In this document: one piece after another, positions 63,001 through 64,000 of the stretch
Position numbering within the stretch: position 1 is the first letter of the stretch
How the letters are laid out: each line of letters starts with the position of its first letter
Assembly: GCA_949752795.1 (NCBI GenBank)
Contig: OX457074.1
Span: forward strand, 8,073,527 to 8,137,526
Reading direction: 5' to 3'
DNA: 64,000 nt
Origin: Hyperoodon ampullatus
Taxonomy: Eukaryota; Chordata; Mammalia; Artiodactyla; Ziphiidae
Made by a program: the position numbers and the translations under genes
Notes under the pieces: model-generated
The model's database searches: none
What the model was told of the DNA's origin: nothing
Seen by the model: only the letters and a program-made list of their open reading frames with translations

Positions 63001-64000
63001 ACGGCTGATCACTCTCCCCAGCCTCCAAAAGCTTCCATCGCCGTGTGCCTTCCCCCAAGCTGGCCCACCAGAAGCCTGCAGATGATCAGAGCCAGGAGGG
63101 ATGGCTGACTTGGATGTCCAGGGCCCAAACTAAGGGAGGGGGGAGGGCAACAGGGGAGGAAAAAAGGCACCAGGCTGACAAATTCATTTTTGCAATCGGC
63201 CCATTTCTGTTTGTCTGCTCAGACGCAGCTCCAGGCATCTGCACAAGCCAGATGGAGGAGGCTGCTATTTCTAGAAAAAGAAAAAGGGGGGGGGGGGGTG
63301 AGAAGGGAGGGAGGGGCAAGACGGAGGCAAAGGGCAGAAGAGCGGGTCTGTTTGCCCTAAAACCTCACGCAGAAGGGTACCCCCTCACCAGCACTACCAG
63401 ACAGAGTCCCCATCCAAGAAACGGCCGGGGCCGAGGCTGGGGTGGGGTGGGGTGGGGGAGAAGAAAGGCAGAGAAAGTTTAATTAGCCAAAGTCGGCTAC
63501 AATAGGCCCCCTCACGGGCTGCATCAGGTTTTCATTCATGAGCAAGCAACAGTGCTCCAAAAATGCCAAGAACCGCACCCCCTCGCCGTCTCTCCCCCAC
63601 CCCCCACCAACAGGAGTGCGTCCTCCAGCAGGCTGGCTGAGCCTGATGCCGTGTTCCAGACATCCCTCCTCAAAGGGATGTGAGTAGGAAGAATTAATTA
63701 TTAAAGAGCAGCTGGTACTTCGGCACCAACTGCACTCCCCCCAGCTCCTATAGCTGATGCCCCCTCCCCCCTGCAGAAACACAAACTCCCCGCCCCACAC
63801 CACCCCCCCCCCACCAGCCCCAGCCCCCATTTCTAAACACACAGCTAAGATGCCACCCCAAGGGAAGGGAATGCAAACCTTTGTCTCTGCTGCTACTTAG
63901 AGTGGGTGGGGCATGTGATGGTGCTGCCCTCCCCCCTCCCCCAGATTACTCCATCCAGCCACGGAGGAGGATATACGGGGAAGGGGAGGCTGGCACAGAG
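60070..64000 (-). other. HDAC5: HDAC5 upstream intron, first exon not found
   Basis: GC-rich sequence with simple runs (poly-G at about 63287-63298, GGGGT repeats at about 63440-63460) and AT-rich homeodomain-type words near 63478-63490 and 63690-63705. No TSS, CpG island or splice donor for exon 1 could be assigned, so it probably lies beyond the window. Confidence 0.6.

Noticed and set aside
63260..63273. GCTATTTCTAGA as a third MEF2 site.
   Set aside because: One core position is C where the consensus requires A or T, so it is not a clean match.

Overview
This window is nuclear DNA from a mammal, very probably a cetacean (whale or dolphin). The placement rests on six copies of CHR-type tRNA-derived SINEs, whose head reads GGGCTTCCCTGGTGGCGCAG. 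Two of them are the short form with a pure A tail that I associate with cetacean genomes. Older MIR, L2, hAT and L1 fragments are typical of any placental mammal. I see no bacterial, viral, CRISPR or plasmid features.

Three complete or nearly complete protein-coding genes were resolved exon by exon, with GT-AG junctions and continuous reading frames. They keep the order of human 17q21.31. LSM12 lies on the minus strand at about 1.88-21.6 kb, with 5 coding exons and 195 aa. G6PC3 lies on the plus strand at about 24.2-28.57 kb, with 6 coding exons and 346 aa. HDAC5 lies on the minus strand from about 28.96 kb to beyond the right edge, with 26 coding exons and a 1123 aa reading frame. The HDAC5 start codon is present at 60008, but its first non-coding exon and main promoter were not found and probably lie past 64000.

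Layout: 1-1.88 kb is spacer downstream of LSM12. 1.88-21.6 kb is LSM12, with a 13.4 kb intron full of old repeats and two SINEs. 21.2-21.66 kb is the LSM12 CpG-rich promoter with a CRE. 21.66-23.9 kb is spacer rich in MIR fragments. 23.95-24.31 kb is the GC-rich G6PC3 promoter with paired CACGTG E-boxes and a CTCF-like site. 28.57-28.96 kb is a short gap between the convergent 3' ends of G6PC3 and HDAC5. 29-42.2 kb holds HDAC5 exons 27 to 4, tightly packed. 42.2-53.0 kb is intron 3, 53.1-60.0 kb is intron 2, and 60-64 kb is upstream HDAC5 sequence.

The genes do not form a pathway. LSM12 is an RNA-associated and NAADP-binding protein, G6PC3 is an ER phosphatase needed by neutrophils, and HDAC5 is a signal-regulated class IIa histone deacetylase that represses MEF2 targets. 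The most interesting signal is in HDAC5 itself. Two perfect MEF2 decamers (CTATAAATAG at 53603 and CTATATATAG at 43488) sit in its introns. The first is also a TATA-like element, placed upstream of sequence that stays open in frame into coding exon 3. This suggests an alternative, MEF2-responsive promoter and N-terminus. Other points are a NAGNAG acceptor at that exon, a pure 23-glutamate tract, a missing nine-residue glutamine-rich repeat, and a 142 bp alternating CG/CA tract.
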